DNA of 55,854 nucleotides, from positions 1 to 55,854 of the forward strand of contig JAODND010000086.1 in the NCBI GenBank assembly GCA_025465465.1, given 5' to 3'. Source of the stretch: Frankiales bacterium. GTDB lineage: Bacteria > Actinomycetota > Actinomycetes > Mycobacteriales > SCTD01. This document shows positions 45,748 through 53,004 of the stretch, one piece after another. Under the pieces are notes generated by a model. That model was given only the letters and a program-made list of their open reading frames with translations. It had not been told where the DNA came from and did no database searches. A program made the position numbers and the translations under genes. How positions within the stretch are numbered: position 1 is the stretch's first letter; each line of letters begins with the position of its first letter.

Positions 45748-46323
45748 GTGACAAGAGTGGTAACGCCGGGATGGAAGTTGCTCGCCATCGGAGGTGAGGG
45801 CGACCGAGTCGAGATCGGACGGGGTGTCCTGCTCTGGGAGCGTCGCTGGCGTTCCTTGGGCGAGCGCATCACGGTGGCGCACCCTCAGCACGAGTACGAG
45901 CGACATGGCATGACCGTGTACTGCATCGCCGATCGGCCAGACATCATGTTCGCGGCTGGAGAGTTCTCCAACGGCGTGTGGGGCGTCTTCGTACCGGTTG
46001 ACGCTGCCTCGCCGCTGGCTGACGAGTTGCGAACGCACCTCGCGGAGCCGTTCCCAGCTTCCGTCGTCAAGGGCGATACGTACGGCGAAGTGGATGCCGT
46101 GATGATCGGGGCCGACATCTTCGGTTGGGCCTCCACGGTGGCCAATGGGGGTCGGCTGTCAGAACCGGACATCGCGAGATTACGGAGCTTGGCTGACGCG
46201 CTCGAACGCTCAATGAAATCGTTCCCGGACATTGCAAGGCCCTACTACGAGAGGCTCTGGCGCATCGCACAACTCGCGCTCACTCGTGGGCACCCCGGCC
46301 CATCCGAGCCGCCAGGGGCCTAG
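45748..46323 (+). CDS. Satellite cargo protein 3, unknown function
   Basis: A 191-residue protein, starting at the GTG at 45748 (GTG 45757 is an alternative; neither has a clear ribosome site). It is soluble, with strand-rich N-terminal half (VTPGWKLLAIGGEGDRVEIG, MTVYCIADRPDIMFAAGEF, GVWGVFVPVDAAS) and helical C-terminal half (LRSLADALERSMKSFPDIAR). A long in-frame extension upstream overlaps the previous gene and is not supported. Its composition is lower in GC than the host. No family recognised. Confidence 0.6.
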   Translation: MTRVVTPGWKLLAIGGEGDRVEIGRGVLLWERRWRSLGERITVAHPQHEYERHGMTVYCIADRPDIMFAAGEFSNGVWGVFVPVDAASPLADELRTHLAEPFPASVVKGDTYGEVDAVMIGADIFGWASTVANGGRLSEPDIARLRSLADALERSMKSFPDIARPYYERLWRIAQLALTRGHPGPSEPPGA

Positions 46324-46334
46324 ACCCGGACGGC

Positions 46335-46352
46335 GCAGAAGTCCCCTTCTGC
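46335..46352. terminator. Short hairpin between cargo block and TerS operon
   Basis: GCAGAAG (46335-46341) and CTTCTGC (46346-46352) pair perfectly around TCCC, between two convergent gene blocks. No T-run follows. The CTTCTGC arm repeats the core of the cargo motif. Confidence 0.45.
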
Positions 46353-46369
46353 ACAGCCAACAGGCGCCG

Positions 46370-46591
46370 CTAGTCGTTTCGCCGTCGCGGCGGGCACGGG
46401 AGCCCGAGCGTCGTCCGGTCGACGTCGTGCTCTAGGCAGTAGTCGCGTACGGCGATCATGGCGTGATAGCGCGCGAGCACCTCGTCGCGGTCGCCGTCGT
46501 GCGGGAGCCCGCAATGCGCGCACGGTCCGGCGAGGTCGTACGTCGTGAGGTGCTCGGGGAAGGGCACGACCTGGGCGGCGCGGGCCTTCAC
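46370..46591 (-). CDS. Small CxxC protein after TerS
   Basis: A 73-residue protein with a GTG start (46591) that overlaps the TerS-like stop (GTGA). It contains GPCAHCGLPH, a single Cys-x2-Cys followed by His, and a helical stretch EVLARYHAMIAVRDYCLEHD. Possibly a metal-binding phage protein; not recognised beyond that. The coupling with the TerS-like gene suggests a packaging-related role, which is inference. Confidence 0.62.
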   Translation of the reverse strand: MKARAAQVVPFPEHLTTYDLAGPCAHCGLPHDGDRDEVLARYHAMIAVRDYCLEHDVDRTTLGLPCPPRRRND

Positions 46592-46959
46592 GCGACGCCG
46601 CCCATCCGGTACGGGCCTCGGGCGCCGGTACGGCGTTGCGGGCGACCGGCGTCGGCGGCGTCGACCGGGAGGCGCAAGGCGGCGAGCAAGCGGGCGAGGG
46701 CGATCCGGCTCATGCGGGCTTCGATCAGCGCCGGGTGGACGCGCGTCGGGTCGGTCGGCAGGAGCACGCCGTCGCGGTCGACGATCGCGTCGAGGTCGGC
46801 GAGCCGGTCGGCCAGCTTGGCGGCGGAGGCGAGCTGCAACAGCTCGTGCTCGTCGAGTTCCCACGCGGCGAGGACGGCGGTGGTCAGGCGGGCGCCCGCC
46901 GAGGGCTCGGGCGCGGCCTTGGGTGCCCTCGTGGCGGGCTCGTGGGGCGTGCCGGTCAT
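46588..46959 (-). CDS. Terminase small subunit-like protein (P27-like)
   Basis: A 123-residue protein with an Ala/Pro-rich N-terminus, then helices in AAWELDEHELLQLASAAKLA and LDAIVDRDGVLLPTDPTRVH, followed by PALIEARMSRIALARLLAAL. This pattern (a helix, an acidic residue run, 'HPAL-EAR-RLALARLL') matches actinobacteriophage small terminase proteins of the P27 type. TerS selects the DNA to be packaged. No large terminase lies in the element, so it would have to redirect a helper's TerL, a hallmark of phage satellites. Confidence 0.75.
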   Translation of the reverse strand: MTGTPHEPATRAPKAAPEPSAGARLTTAVLAAWELDEHELLQLASAAKLADRLADLDAIVDRDGVLLPTDPTRVHPALIEARMSRIALARLLAALRLPVDAADAGRPQRRTGARGPYRMGGVA

Positions 46960-47063
46960 GTCGGTGCCCTCCTAGGGCTCGGACGTTCCAGGGGGTCCCG
47001 AAAAGTGAGCGAGGTAGCTAATGGGTCCGGGGCGATGCCGCCCCAAAAAACAGGTCTCGGGCT

Positions 47064-47101
47064 CGGGCGGCTCGCCGTCGCGAGGAGCGGCGAGCCGCCC
47101 G
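47064..47101 (-). terminator. Intrinsic terminator after the capsid gene
   Basis: CGGGCGGCTCGCCG (47064-47077) and CGGCGAGCCGCCCG (47088-47101) form a perfect 14-bp stem with a 10-nt loop. On the minus strand it is followed by TTTTTT (complement of 47045-47050), a good intrinsic terminator for the capsid transcript. The 279-bp stretch 46960-47238 holds this and otherwise nothing I recognise; a packaging site is possible but unproven. Confidence 0.82.
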
Positions 47102-47238
47102 GGCTCGTAGGACGCAGCGGGGGTCAGTGGGCTCCTATGCCGGATGCCCTCGCCCTGCTTCGTTGGCGGCGTGCGTTGCGGTCCGGTGAAGGCTTTGCGT
47201 GGACCGCCCGCCCGACGTTGACGCCCTGGTCGTCGGGT

Positions 47239-48618
47239 CTAGAAGGTCGGCGTGACGAGGCCGGTGCCTCGGATGGTTGCCACGGAGGCCGGGTAGCGAT
47301 CCGGGATGGACGCCGAGTAGGCGAACAGCCGGAACAGCACGCCCATGCTGTCGGCGTAGGTCGCCGTAAACGCCTCGGCCTGAATGGGGGACTCCCACAG
47401 CCACAGGTCGGAAGCGGCCAGCACGTACACGATGTCCTGATTGGTGCCGTCGGTGATCGTGATGTTCGGGTCGGCGTAGACCGGGAGCCCGAGCATTTCG
47501 CCCACGAGTCCCTGGGCAGCGGCGTTCTCGGCCACGCTCGCGACGTTGATCCCCTGCCCGCTCGGGACCACGAGCGGACGGTTCTGCGTATCGAAGCTCG
47601 CGGTGATCCACGCCCAACGACGGGGGTGCATGACGATCGCCGTCGCTGGCATGAACCGGGTCGTCCCGATCGCCTGCATCGCCTTGGCTACCTGCGCGTA
47701 GAACTTGCCCGCGCCCGCGACTGCGGGACTCGCGTCGGTATAGGTGATCGCGTTTCCGCCGGTCGCGACGGCAGTCACGCCTCGGAGCTGTCCGGCGGCG
47801 CCGGAGCCCGAGAGCACCTGAGTGTCGAGCGCGCGGGCGTAGTCGGCGGCGAGGTCGCCGAGGATCACCCGGTCGAAGTTGAGGCCGCTCTGCTGTAGGA
47901 GCTGCATGGAGACGATCTGCTTCCCGCCGATCGTCGTAATGGAGCTGGACACCTGATTGGAGGTCAGGTCCGTCTGAGAGAGCGCCGAGTTCTGCGTCGA
48001 CTGGACGGCGGTCGTCGTGCCCGTGGCGACGCGGGGGAGGTTGATGTTCGCGACGCCGGACGGGAGTACCTCGTGCGTGAACCGATCGGCCATGACGCGA
48101 GCGGGGCGGGCGAGGGCGACGAAATCGTCGATGAGCCAAAGCGGTGGAGCAAATTCTCCACCTGCGCCCGCGCCCGCGCCGATGGTCGATGTCTGCCCGG
48201 TGTTGGACAGCGCACGGTTCTCCTTGTCGTTCCTCACGAGCCGGTCGACGGCCTCGCGGGAGCCGTTGGTGCGCGCCTCGTAGAGGTCGCGGAAGTAGCT
48301 CGCGCTGGGATCGCCCCGGCGGTAGGTGCTGGGTTCGTTGGTGATGCGGGCAGGGCTGTAGGTCATGGAGGCTTCCCGAGGGCTGCGGGCGGCAGCCGCA
48401 CGGACCTCGCGGGCCTCGCGGGCCTGCTCGCGCTCGGCCTCGTCGTCGAGTGACCGGGCGCGGTCGAGCAGGGCGTCGAAGCGACGGGCCTCCTCGGGCG
48501 TCAGGTCGCGGCGAGCGCGCTCGGCCTGGTCGACGATCGCCGTCGCGTCGGCGATGAGGCCCGCGCGGTTGGCGTTGAGGCGCTCAAGGCGCGGAGTAGG
48601 TGCAAGGGTGCGAGTCAC
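47239..48618 (-). CDS. HK97-type phage major capsid protein
   Basis: A 459-residue structural protein. The first 120 residues are charged and helical (TPEEARRFDALLDRARSLDD), like the delta/scaffold domain normally cut off by a prohead protease. The HK97 fold follows: GGEFAPPLWLIDDFVALARP, VLPSGVANINLPRVATGTTT, the spine-helix region with LLQQSGLNFDRVILGDLAAD, VMHPRRWAWITASFDTQNRP and MLGLPVYADPNITITDGTNQ. No protease gene is in the element, so it presumably relies on a helper or does not mature by cleavage. It has a 221-bp upstream region of its own. Confidence 0.9.
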   Translation of the reverse strand: MTRTLAPTPRLERLNANRAGLIADATAIVDQAERARRDLTPEEARRFDALLDRARSLDDEAEREQAREAREVRAAAARSPREASMTYSPARITNEPSTYRRGDPSASYFRDLYEARTNGSREAVDRLVRNDKENRALSNTGQTSTIGAGAGAGGEFAPPLWLIDDFVALARPARVMADRFTHEVLPSGVANINLPRVATGTTTAVQSTQNSALSQTDLTSNQVSSSITTIGGKQIVSMQLLQQSGLNFDRVILGDLAADYARALDTQVLSGSGAAGQLRGVTAVATGGNAITYTDASPAVAGAGKFYAQVAKAMQAIGTTRFMPATAIVMHPRRWAWITASFDTQNRPLVVPSGQGINVASVAENAAAQGLVGEMLGLPVYADPNITITDGTNQDIVYVLAASDLWLWESPIQAEAFTATYADSMGVLFRLFAYSASIPDRYPASVATIRGTGLVTPTF

Positions 48619-48786
48619 GGGCGGTCCTGCCGCGAGGTGCCCGTCGACACGTCGGCGGGCAGAGGAAAGGGACTCGGCCTGCCGCTTCCTTCGCCCGCGC
48701 CTGACGCGGGGTACTTCTGCGGTGTTGCCGGTCTACCTTTCGGACGCCCTAGGGGCGCATTACTCCGTTGACTCCCTGATGGAAGC

Positions 48787-48819
48787 ACACGGCGCGGCTC
48801 GTGAATAGCCGCGCCGTGT
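48787..48819 (-). terminator. Hairpin terminator after the initiator operon
   Basis: ACACGGCGCGGCT (48787-48799) and AGCCGCGCCGTGT (48807-48819) form a perfect 13-bp stem with a 7-nt loop just after the stop of the gene at 48840. There is no clear T-run. It separates the coupled run 50962-48840 from the capsid gene. Confidence 0.7.
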
Positions 48820-48839
48820 TGACCTAGTTTCCTTTGTTC

Positions 48840-49169
48840 TCAGGCGTTCTCGGTCGTCAGCTCGCCCGTGTCGGGGTTGTGGGTCAAGGTCCCGCCGCCG
48901 TCCGGCCCGGGCAACGGCGGCTCGTCGTCGACGAGGACGGGCTCGCGGGTGCTCTCGTCGAGTTCTCGTAGCGCGGCCTCGTCGCGGTAGTCGGCGAGCA
49001 GGATCTCGCGGGCGAGCGCCCGCCACAGGCGCCCGGTGTCCTCGTACGGCGACTCCTCGGCGAGCGTGAGGAGCACCTTGCGCACGATGAGCCGCTTGCT
49101 CCCGCTCATGCCCGACAGGGCGCCGTGAAGCATCGCGGACATGAGCGGGCGCTCGCCGGTCGGCATCAC
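48840..49169 (-). CDS. Small phage-type protein, unknown function
   Basis: A 109-residue protein; its ATG overlaps the upstream stop by 4 nt (ATGA). A helical first half (LMSAMLHGALSGMSGSKRLI, KVLLTLAEESPYEDTGRLWR) is followed by an acidic, Pro/Gly-rich tail. No family recognised. It is the last of four overlapping genes following the initiator-like gene, so it probably belongs to the replication or early module. Confidence 0.65.
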   Translation of the reverse strand: MMPTGERPLMSAMLHGALSGMSGSKRLIVRKVLLTLAEESPYEDTGRLWRALAREILLADYRDEAALRELDESTREPVLVDDEPPLPGPDGGGTLTHNPDTGELTTENA

Positions 49170-49714
49170 GAGGCGTAGCCGCCGAGGTCGTCGTCGTCGA
49201 GGTCGGCCTCGTGCTCGACGATGCGAACGACCTCGCCGTCGCGATCACGCTCGACATGCTTCACCGTGGCTCGCCGGACCGACGGCAGGGCGGCGACTAC
49301 CTGGGCGGCAAGGGTGCGCGCCATCGCGTCGAGGTCGAGCGGGACGGGCAAGGGGCGCTCGGCGAGGGCGCGAATGTCTTGCACCTCACGGCCAAAGATC
49401 GCCCGTAGCTCGACCTCGCGCCGGGTCATCTCAGCGACCAGGAGTTCGGCGATTCCCAGTACGGCCTTCGTCATGGCGTCGTGCGTGTACGCACGCTCTG
49501 TCGCGAAGGCGGCGTTGATCTGCTCGCACAAGTCCCGTAGCTGGGCGTCCGACGCCTCGCGGAGATCGTTGTCTCGCTCGACGGCGTACGCCGGAAGGGC
49601 GGTCACCATGTCGAGCTGGCGGCGGGCGAGGGGCTTCGCGTCGAGGGTGCGCACCTCGTCGAGGTGGCCCTCGGGCCACAGGGACTCGGGGTCGATCGGG
49701 TCAAGGGTTGTCAT
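49166..49714 (-). CDS. Helical phage-type protein, unknown function
   Basis: A 182-residue protein, largely alpha-helical (DAQLRDLCEQINAAFATERA, KAVLGIAELLVAEMTRREVE) with an acidic C-terminus containing DLDDDDLGG. No family recognised. It overlaps the preceding gene by 14 nt and the following one by 4 nt, indicating a single translationally coupled run. Confidence 0.7.
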   Translation of the reverse strand: MTTLDPIDPESLWPEGHLDEVRTLDAKPLARRQLDMVTALPAYAVERDNDLREASDAQLRDLCEQINAAFATERAYTHDAMTKAVLGIAELLVAEMTRREVELRAIFGREVQDIRALAERPLPVPLDLDAMARTLAAQVVAALPSVRRATVKHVERDRDGEVVRIVEHEADLDDDDLGGYAS

Positions 49715-49943
49715 GAGGGTTCTCTCTCTCGTGCATCAGGGTCCACGGCGCGAGCTGCGTCGTGTAGATGTCGGGGTCGCCGCCGCGTGCGTGGATCACG
49801 GCGACGAAGCGCTCGGCGGCGCGGCGTTGGCGAAAGAGCCGGGTCGCGCCCTCGCCTCGGGTCGTCATCCATCGGACGGCGTAGAGCGATCCGCCGACCG
49901 GCGGCAGGGGGCGTCCGGCGGCGGGCGCCGGGTAGCGACTCAC
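49701..49943 (-). CDS. Small satellite protein following the initiator-like gene
   Basis: An 80-residue protein. I choose the GTG at 49943 because it overlaps the initiator-like stop as GTGA. The centre is a plausible alpha/beta core (GSLYAVRWMTTRGEGATRLF, AERFVAVIHARGGDPDIYTT). A longer in-frame ORF upstream is an Arg-rich shadow of the initiator gene. No family recognised. Confidence 0.65.
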   Translation of the reverse strand: MSRYPAPAAGRPLPPVGGSLYAVRWMTTRGEGATRLFRQRRAAERFVAVIHARGGDPDIYTTQLAPWTLMHERENPHDNP

Positions 49944-50962
49944 CGGACGCTCGGCGGCGGGCCGCATGAGCTGAGCTGGCTCAGGTAACGGCGCACGTCG
50001 CCCCGCAGCGCAACCGAGCCAACCGGAGCGCCCTTCGCCGTCGGCTTCGTCCTGTCGAGCTTGCGGACGATCGTGGCCGGTTCCTTCGGTGAGTGGCTGT
50101 CGGCGCCGAGGAGCAGGGCCGACCACCCGGAAAGCCGGTCGCCGTCGAAGTGCGACGCGGCATCGGCGACGGCGGTTCGGCATGCAGTCAGCCCGTACGC
50201 CTTCCGTAGCTCGGCGCTCGCCCTCGACGCCTTCACCGCAGAGGCGTAGACGGCGGTCACAAGGAACACGTCGTCGACGTCGACGTCGCCGGTCCACGGC
50301 CACCCCTTGCCGTCGACGTCGTAGCGCCACCTGGCGGCGAGCAAGACTGCGGTCGCCTCAACCGCGCCGAGCCCGTCTCTTGCTTGCCTGACCCACCTCT
50401 CGGCATCCGCGTCGGTGACCTTGGAAGCGGCGGCGATCAGCGTCGCCCGGGGACAGGGTTCGGAGGCGTCAGCCGATGAACCTGGCCCTCTAGTCCCTGT
50501 AAGGGACAGGGGGCCGCCACCCAGGTGGCGGGTTGGAGCGTGACCCGTGGCGGGTTGGGAATCGTCCCCAACCCGCCAAGGCCGTGGCGAGTTGGACTCG
50601 CCGGCCAACCGGCCACCCAGGTGGCGAGTTGGCATCGCCAGGGCATAGACGCTCGCCTTGACGACCTTGCCTCGACGTCCGCCTCGCTCGGTCTGCACGA
50701 GCCACCCGGCATCGCGGAGCGCCTTGAGGTGTCGCGCCGCCGTGCGGTCGCCGTGCCCCCAGCCGAAAAGCCGGGTGAGCTGGGCGCCGGACAGGCAGGC
50801 ATGAGAACCGTCGGCGCGGGCCGTCGCGGCCATCGCACAAGCGACCGGCATAGCACGCACTAGCTCGGGTGCGAGGGTTGGTGCGGCGTCGAGGAGACGC
50901 CGTAGGAAGTCGTCCCGACGTACCCGCTGGATGGGGGAGCCCGGGGCGTCGTCGCGGGTCAC
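49940..50962 (-). CDS. Winged-helix replication-initiator-like protein
   Basis: A 340-residue protein from the GTG at 50962, which overlaps a small upstream ORF (GTGA). Residues about 20-100 form a winged-helix DNA-binding domain (SGAQLTRLFGWGHGDRTAAR, HLKALRDAGWLVQTERGG). A low-complexity linker (about 110-146) is encoded by an iteron-like DNA repeat array, and the C-terminal domain has WVRQARDGLGAVEATAVLLA and ends basic. A helix-turn-helix protein containing its own iterons looks like a Rep initiator with an internal origin. Assigning replication function is inference; a transcription regulator is the alternative. Confidence 0.68.
   Translation of the reverse strand: MTRDDAPGSPIQRVRRDDFLRRLLDAAPTLAPELVRAMPVACAMAATARADGSHACLSGAQLTRLFGWGHGDRTAARHLKALRDAGWLVQTERGGRRGKVVKASVYALAMPTRHLGGRLAGESNSPRPWRVGDDSQPATGHAPTRHLGGGPLSLTGTRGPGSSADASEPCPRATLIAAASKVTDADAERWVRQARDGLGAVEATAVLLAARWRYDVDGKGWPWTGDVDVDDVFLVTAVYASAVKASRASAELRKAYGLTACRTAVADAASHFDGDRLSGWSALLLGADSHSPKEPATIVRKLDRTKPTAKGAPVGSVALRGDVRRYLSQLSSCGPPPSVR
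50525..50632. repeat. Iteron-like array of six 12-bp motifs inside the initiator-like gene
   Basis: GTGGCGRGTTGG occurs directly at 50525, 50547, 50584 and 50621 and inverted at 50568-50578 (11 of the 12 bases) and 50605-50616 (one mismatch). From 50547 the pattern is a 37-bp unit (direct, gap, inverted, gap): 50547 to 50584 to 50621 and 50568 to 50605 are all 37 bp apart. Because 37 is not a multiple of three, the four direct copies fall in three reading frames, so the repetition is kept at the DNA level, as for origin iterons. Confidence 0.8.
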
Positions 50963-51054
50963 CGCGCGACCGCCGTCCATCCGCCGAGCCCGTCGGCCTG
51001 GTCGACGTCGACGCCCTCGGACGAGGTACACGGGCGCGGCACGGCGTCGGTCAT
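50959..51054 (-). CDS. Possible 31-residue ORF upstream of the initiator-like gene
   Basis: From the ATG at 51054 it encodes 31 residues and ends overlapping the initiator-like GTG (GTGA), with GAGG about 10 nt upstream. Such short overlapping ORFs often couple translation. It could also be the end of a longer ORF reaching back into the excisionase gene. Weak call. Confidence 0.35.
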   Translation of the reverse strand: MTDAVPRPCTSSEGVDVDQADGLGGWTAVAR

Positions 51055-51193
51055 CGCGGGATCACCTCGCGCGGCGTAGCGTTGCTCTCGGAACCGCTCG
51101 ACGAGATGCCGCTCCCTTGCCCGGGGCGGCTTTCGTCTGTTGGGGGTCCGGCGTCGAGGGTCATCGAACGTTGCCTCGGATCGCTGTAGCTCG

Positions 51194-51400
51194 TCACTCC
51201 CCTGCCGAAGGGATCGGTCGCAGCAGAGCGTCAAGGTCCGCGCGCCGGATGCGAATGCTCGTCGGTCCTACGCGGTAGCCCGGAAGTGTGCCGTCGGCGA
51301 TGCGGCGCCGAACGGTGCGGACGGACCATCCGAGGTGCTCGGCGGCGTCGCTCTGAGACACGAGGTCGTCGAGTGACAAGAGGGCGGGCGAGGGCGCCAT
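51194..51400 (-). CDS. Excisionase-like MerR/HTH_17 family DNA-binding protein
   Basis: A 68-residue protein from the ATG at 51400 (GGAG 5 nt upstream; an in-frame ATG at 51502 is an alternative). It is a single MerR-like helix-turn-helix: QSDAAEHLGWSVRTVRRRIA, then GTLPGYRVGPTSIRIRRADL, the standard pattern of Xis/HTH_17 proteins. It is 220 nt from the integrase and likely directs excision by bending the att region; it could also be a regulator. Confidence 0.85.
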   Translation of the reverse strand: MAPSPALLSLDDLVSQSDAAEHLGWSVRTVRRRIADGTLPGYRVGPTSIRIRRADLDALLRPIPSAGE

Positions 51401-51620
51401 TGGGGCTCCAAGGTTACGAGCGGAAGGGACGTGTCGTCCCTCTCGCGGCGCTAGCCCTCGCCGGTCGAGGTTTGTGTTCGTTGTGTTGTTGTCGACCTTC
51501 ATTGGACCGAGGTGTCCACGGCTTCACAAGGAAGTCCGCCGAGTTTCTGGCGTCGCCTCGACGAACACGCGGGAAACGTCGAGGCAGGTCAGCGTGTCGC
51601 GGGAGAGCCCCAGACCGGGC

Positions 51621-52757
51621 TTAGCGCACGGCGCGGAGCTTGACCCTTCCGGCGGTCGCGAATTCGCTCATCCCCGCCGCGATGTCGCGGTCCCGACCGG
51701 CGGCGGCGTGCTGGTAGATGAGGGCGGCGGCGGGGGTTGAATGCCCGAGGCGGTGCATGAGGTCCGCCAGCGTCGCGCCGGTCTGCGCGGCGAGCGTCGC
51801 CCCCGTGTGCCGAAGGTCGTGGAAGCGAAGGTCGGGACGCCCGGCGGCCTCCCGGGCGGGGTACCAGACCCGGTAGAGGGATGCGGGCGCCATGTGCCCG
51901 CCATGCTGAGCAGGGAACAGCAGGGCGTCGGGCTCGGGCTCGACGTGGGCGTCAAGGTGCTCGGCCAGAGCCGGGACTAGGTGAGGCGGGATCGTCACGG
52001 CACGGCGACCGGCCTCACTCTTGGGGGCGCCGATGACGACCTCGCCGTCGACCCGGGTCATGCCCCGGGAGACGCGCACGACCGGGGCGTCGAGGTCGAG
52101 ATCCTTCCGGCGAAGCTCGGCCAGCTCGCCGAAGCGGAGCCCGCACCATGCGGCCAGCAAGACCATCGCCTGGTAGCGCGGCGTGATCGCCGTGACCATC
52201 TTCTCTAGCTCGTCGAGTGTGGCGATCTTGGTCGTGTGGTTCTTGCGGGTTGAGCCGCCGCCGTCAATCCGGCACGGGCTCGCGTCGATCAGGTCGAACT
52301 TGACCGCCGTGCGGCAGATCGACCGCAACAGGCTGTAGGTCTGAGCGCGCCGGGTCGGCGTCTTAGGGTTGAGCGTGGCGTACCAGTTGGCGACCGTCGT
52401 CGGCGTGAGCCGGTCGAGGCGGACTCCTCCGAGCGCGGGCAGGATGAGGGAGTCGAGCTGCTCGCGGTAGAGGGCGCGGGTTCTCGGCGTGAGGTCACGC
52501 GATGCGAGCCATGTCTCGGCGTAGGCGCCGAGGGTGAGGCCGCTCTCGCGCTTCTCCTCGGGCGCCCACACGCCCCGGTCGACGGCGTCGTTCTGCGCCC
52601 TGAGCCACGCGGCGGCGTCGAGCTTGGTGTCGAAGGTCGTAGGCGCCGAGCGCATCACGTCGTCGGTGCCCGTGAACCGCGCCTGCCAGCGACCGGAGGG
52701 GAGCTGCCGCACGCGTCCGGCACCCTTAGGCCGCCGTTTCTGTATCGCCTTGGCCAT
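51621..52757 (-). CDS. int: Tyrosine-family site-specific integrase
   Basis: A 378-residue integrase from the ATG at 52757 (MAKAIQKRRPKGAGRVRQL). It has an N-terminal arm-binding domain (RQLPSGRWQARFTGTDD), a core-binding SAM-like domain (LTLGAYAETWLASRDLTPRT) and a catalytic domain with Arg208 (WCGLRFGEL), Lys246, the box His313-x2-Arg316 (FHDLRHTGA), His339 and the nucleophile Tyr348 (ALIYQHAA). All catalytic residues are present. An in-frame extension upstream to 52838 would cover the arm-site repeats and is disfavoured. It lies 172 nt inside attR. Confidence 0.95.
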   Translation of the reverse strand: MAKAIQKRRPKGAGRVRQLPSGRWQARFTGTDDVMRSAPTTFDTKLDAAAWLRAQNDAVDRGVWAPEEKRESGLTLGAYAETWLASRDLTPRTRALYREQLDSLILPALGGVRLDRLTPTTVANWYATLNPKTPTRRAQTYSLLRSICRTAVKFDLIDASPCRIDGGGSTRKNHTTKIATLDELEKMVTAITPRYQAMVLLAAWCGLRFGELAELRRKDLDLDAPVVRVSRGMTRVDGEVVIGAPKSEAGRRAVTIPPHLVPALAEHLDAHVEPEPDALLFPAQHGGHMAPASLYRVWYPAREAAGRPDLRFHDLRHTGATLAAQTGATLADLMHRLGHSTPAAALIYQHAAAGRDRDIAAGMSEFATAGRVKLRAVR

Positions 52758-52775
52758 GTCCGCTCCCCCGCATGA

Positions 52776-52880
52776 GATAGGGGCACGTCCGTGCCCCTGA
52801 CGGGAACCGTCATGGCGGGCCTTGTCCGCCATCGTCAAGGAGTGGCGACCTAAAACCGCAGGTCAGACGCTATGTCTGAC
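52776..52880. repeat. Right-end repeated sites (candidate integrase/excisionase arm sites)
   Basis: GATAGGGGCAC (52776-52786, inverse of the left GTGCCCCTATC), GTGCCCCT (52791-52798), and CAGGTCAGACGCTATG (52859-52874, 15 of 16 with 42890-42905). The last sits in an inverted repeat GTCAGAC / GTCTGAC (52862-52880) just as the left copy sits in the left hairpin. They flank the integrase start and attR. Confidence 0.55.
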
Positions 52881-52928
52881 GTCCGGTGACCAGTCGTGTC
52901 CAGGCATGTCCGTGACGCTTCTGGCAGA

Positions 52929-52949
52929 TTCGAGTCCTGTATCGCCCAC
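52929..52949 (+). other. attR core (displaced tRNA-Val 3' end)
   Basis: Identical over 21 bp to 42858-42878. It is only the 3' fragment of a tRNA-Val (from the T loop onward) with no 5' half, and it marks the right boundary of the element. The base 5' to it (A) differs from that at attL (G). Confidence 0.92.
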
Positions 52950-53004
52950 CAGGAAGACCGCAGGTCCGTGGGTGTCTCGGGGTACGGACGCCCGGCAGCT
53001 TCTG

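Larger units (their letters stand above)
42858..52949. mobile_element. Integrated phage-satellite-like element (about 10.1 kb) in tRNA-Val(GAC)
   Basis: The ends are a 21-bp direct repeat (42858-42878 and 52929-52949) made of the tRNA-Val 3' end. Inside are a tyrosine integrase beside the right end, an excisionase-like HTH protein, a replication-initiator-like protein, an HK97-type capsid protein and a TerS-like protein, but no large terminase, portal, prohead protease, tail or lysis gene. From recall, M. tuberculosis phiRv1 and phiRv2 have a similar size and content, and phiRv2 also uses a tRNA-Val gene. The structural and packaging genes suggest a satellite that uses a helper phage. The three plus-strand cargo genes look less GC-rich than the host genes. 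Confidence 0.9.

Noticed and set aside
50525..50632. The repeat array as a CRISPR
   Set aside because: Units are 12 bp in mixed orientation with 37-bp periodicity inside a coding sequence, there are no spacers of uniform unique sequence and no cas genes.
50959..51234. A 91-residue ORF overlapping the excisionase end
   Set aside because: The N-terminal part overlaps the excisionase gene and is Arg-rich; only the last 31 codons are kept as a weak candidate.
52929..52949. A fifth tRNA gene
   Set aside because: Only the 3' 20 nt of tRNA-Val plus one base are present, with no 5' half; it is the attR duplicate.
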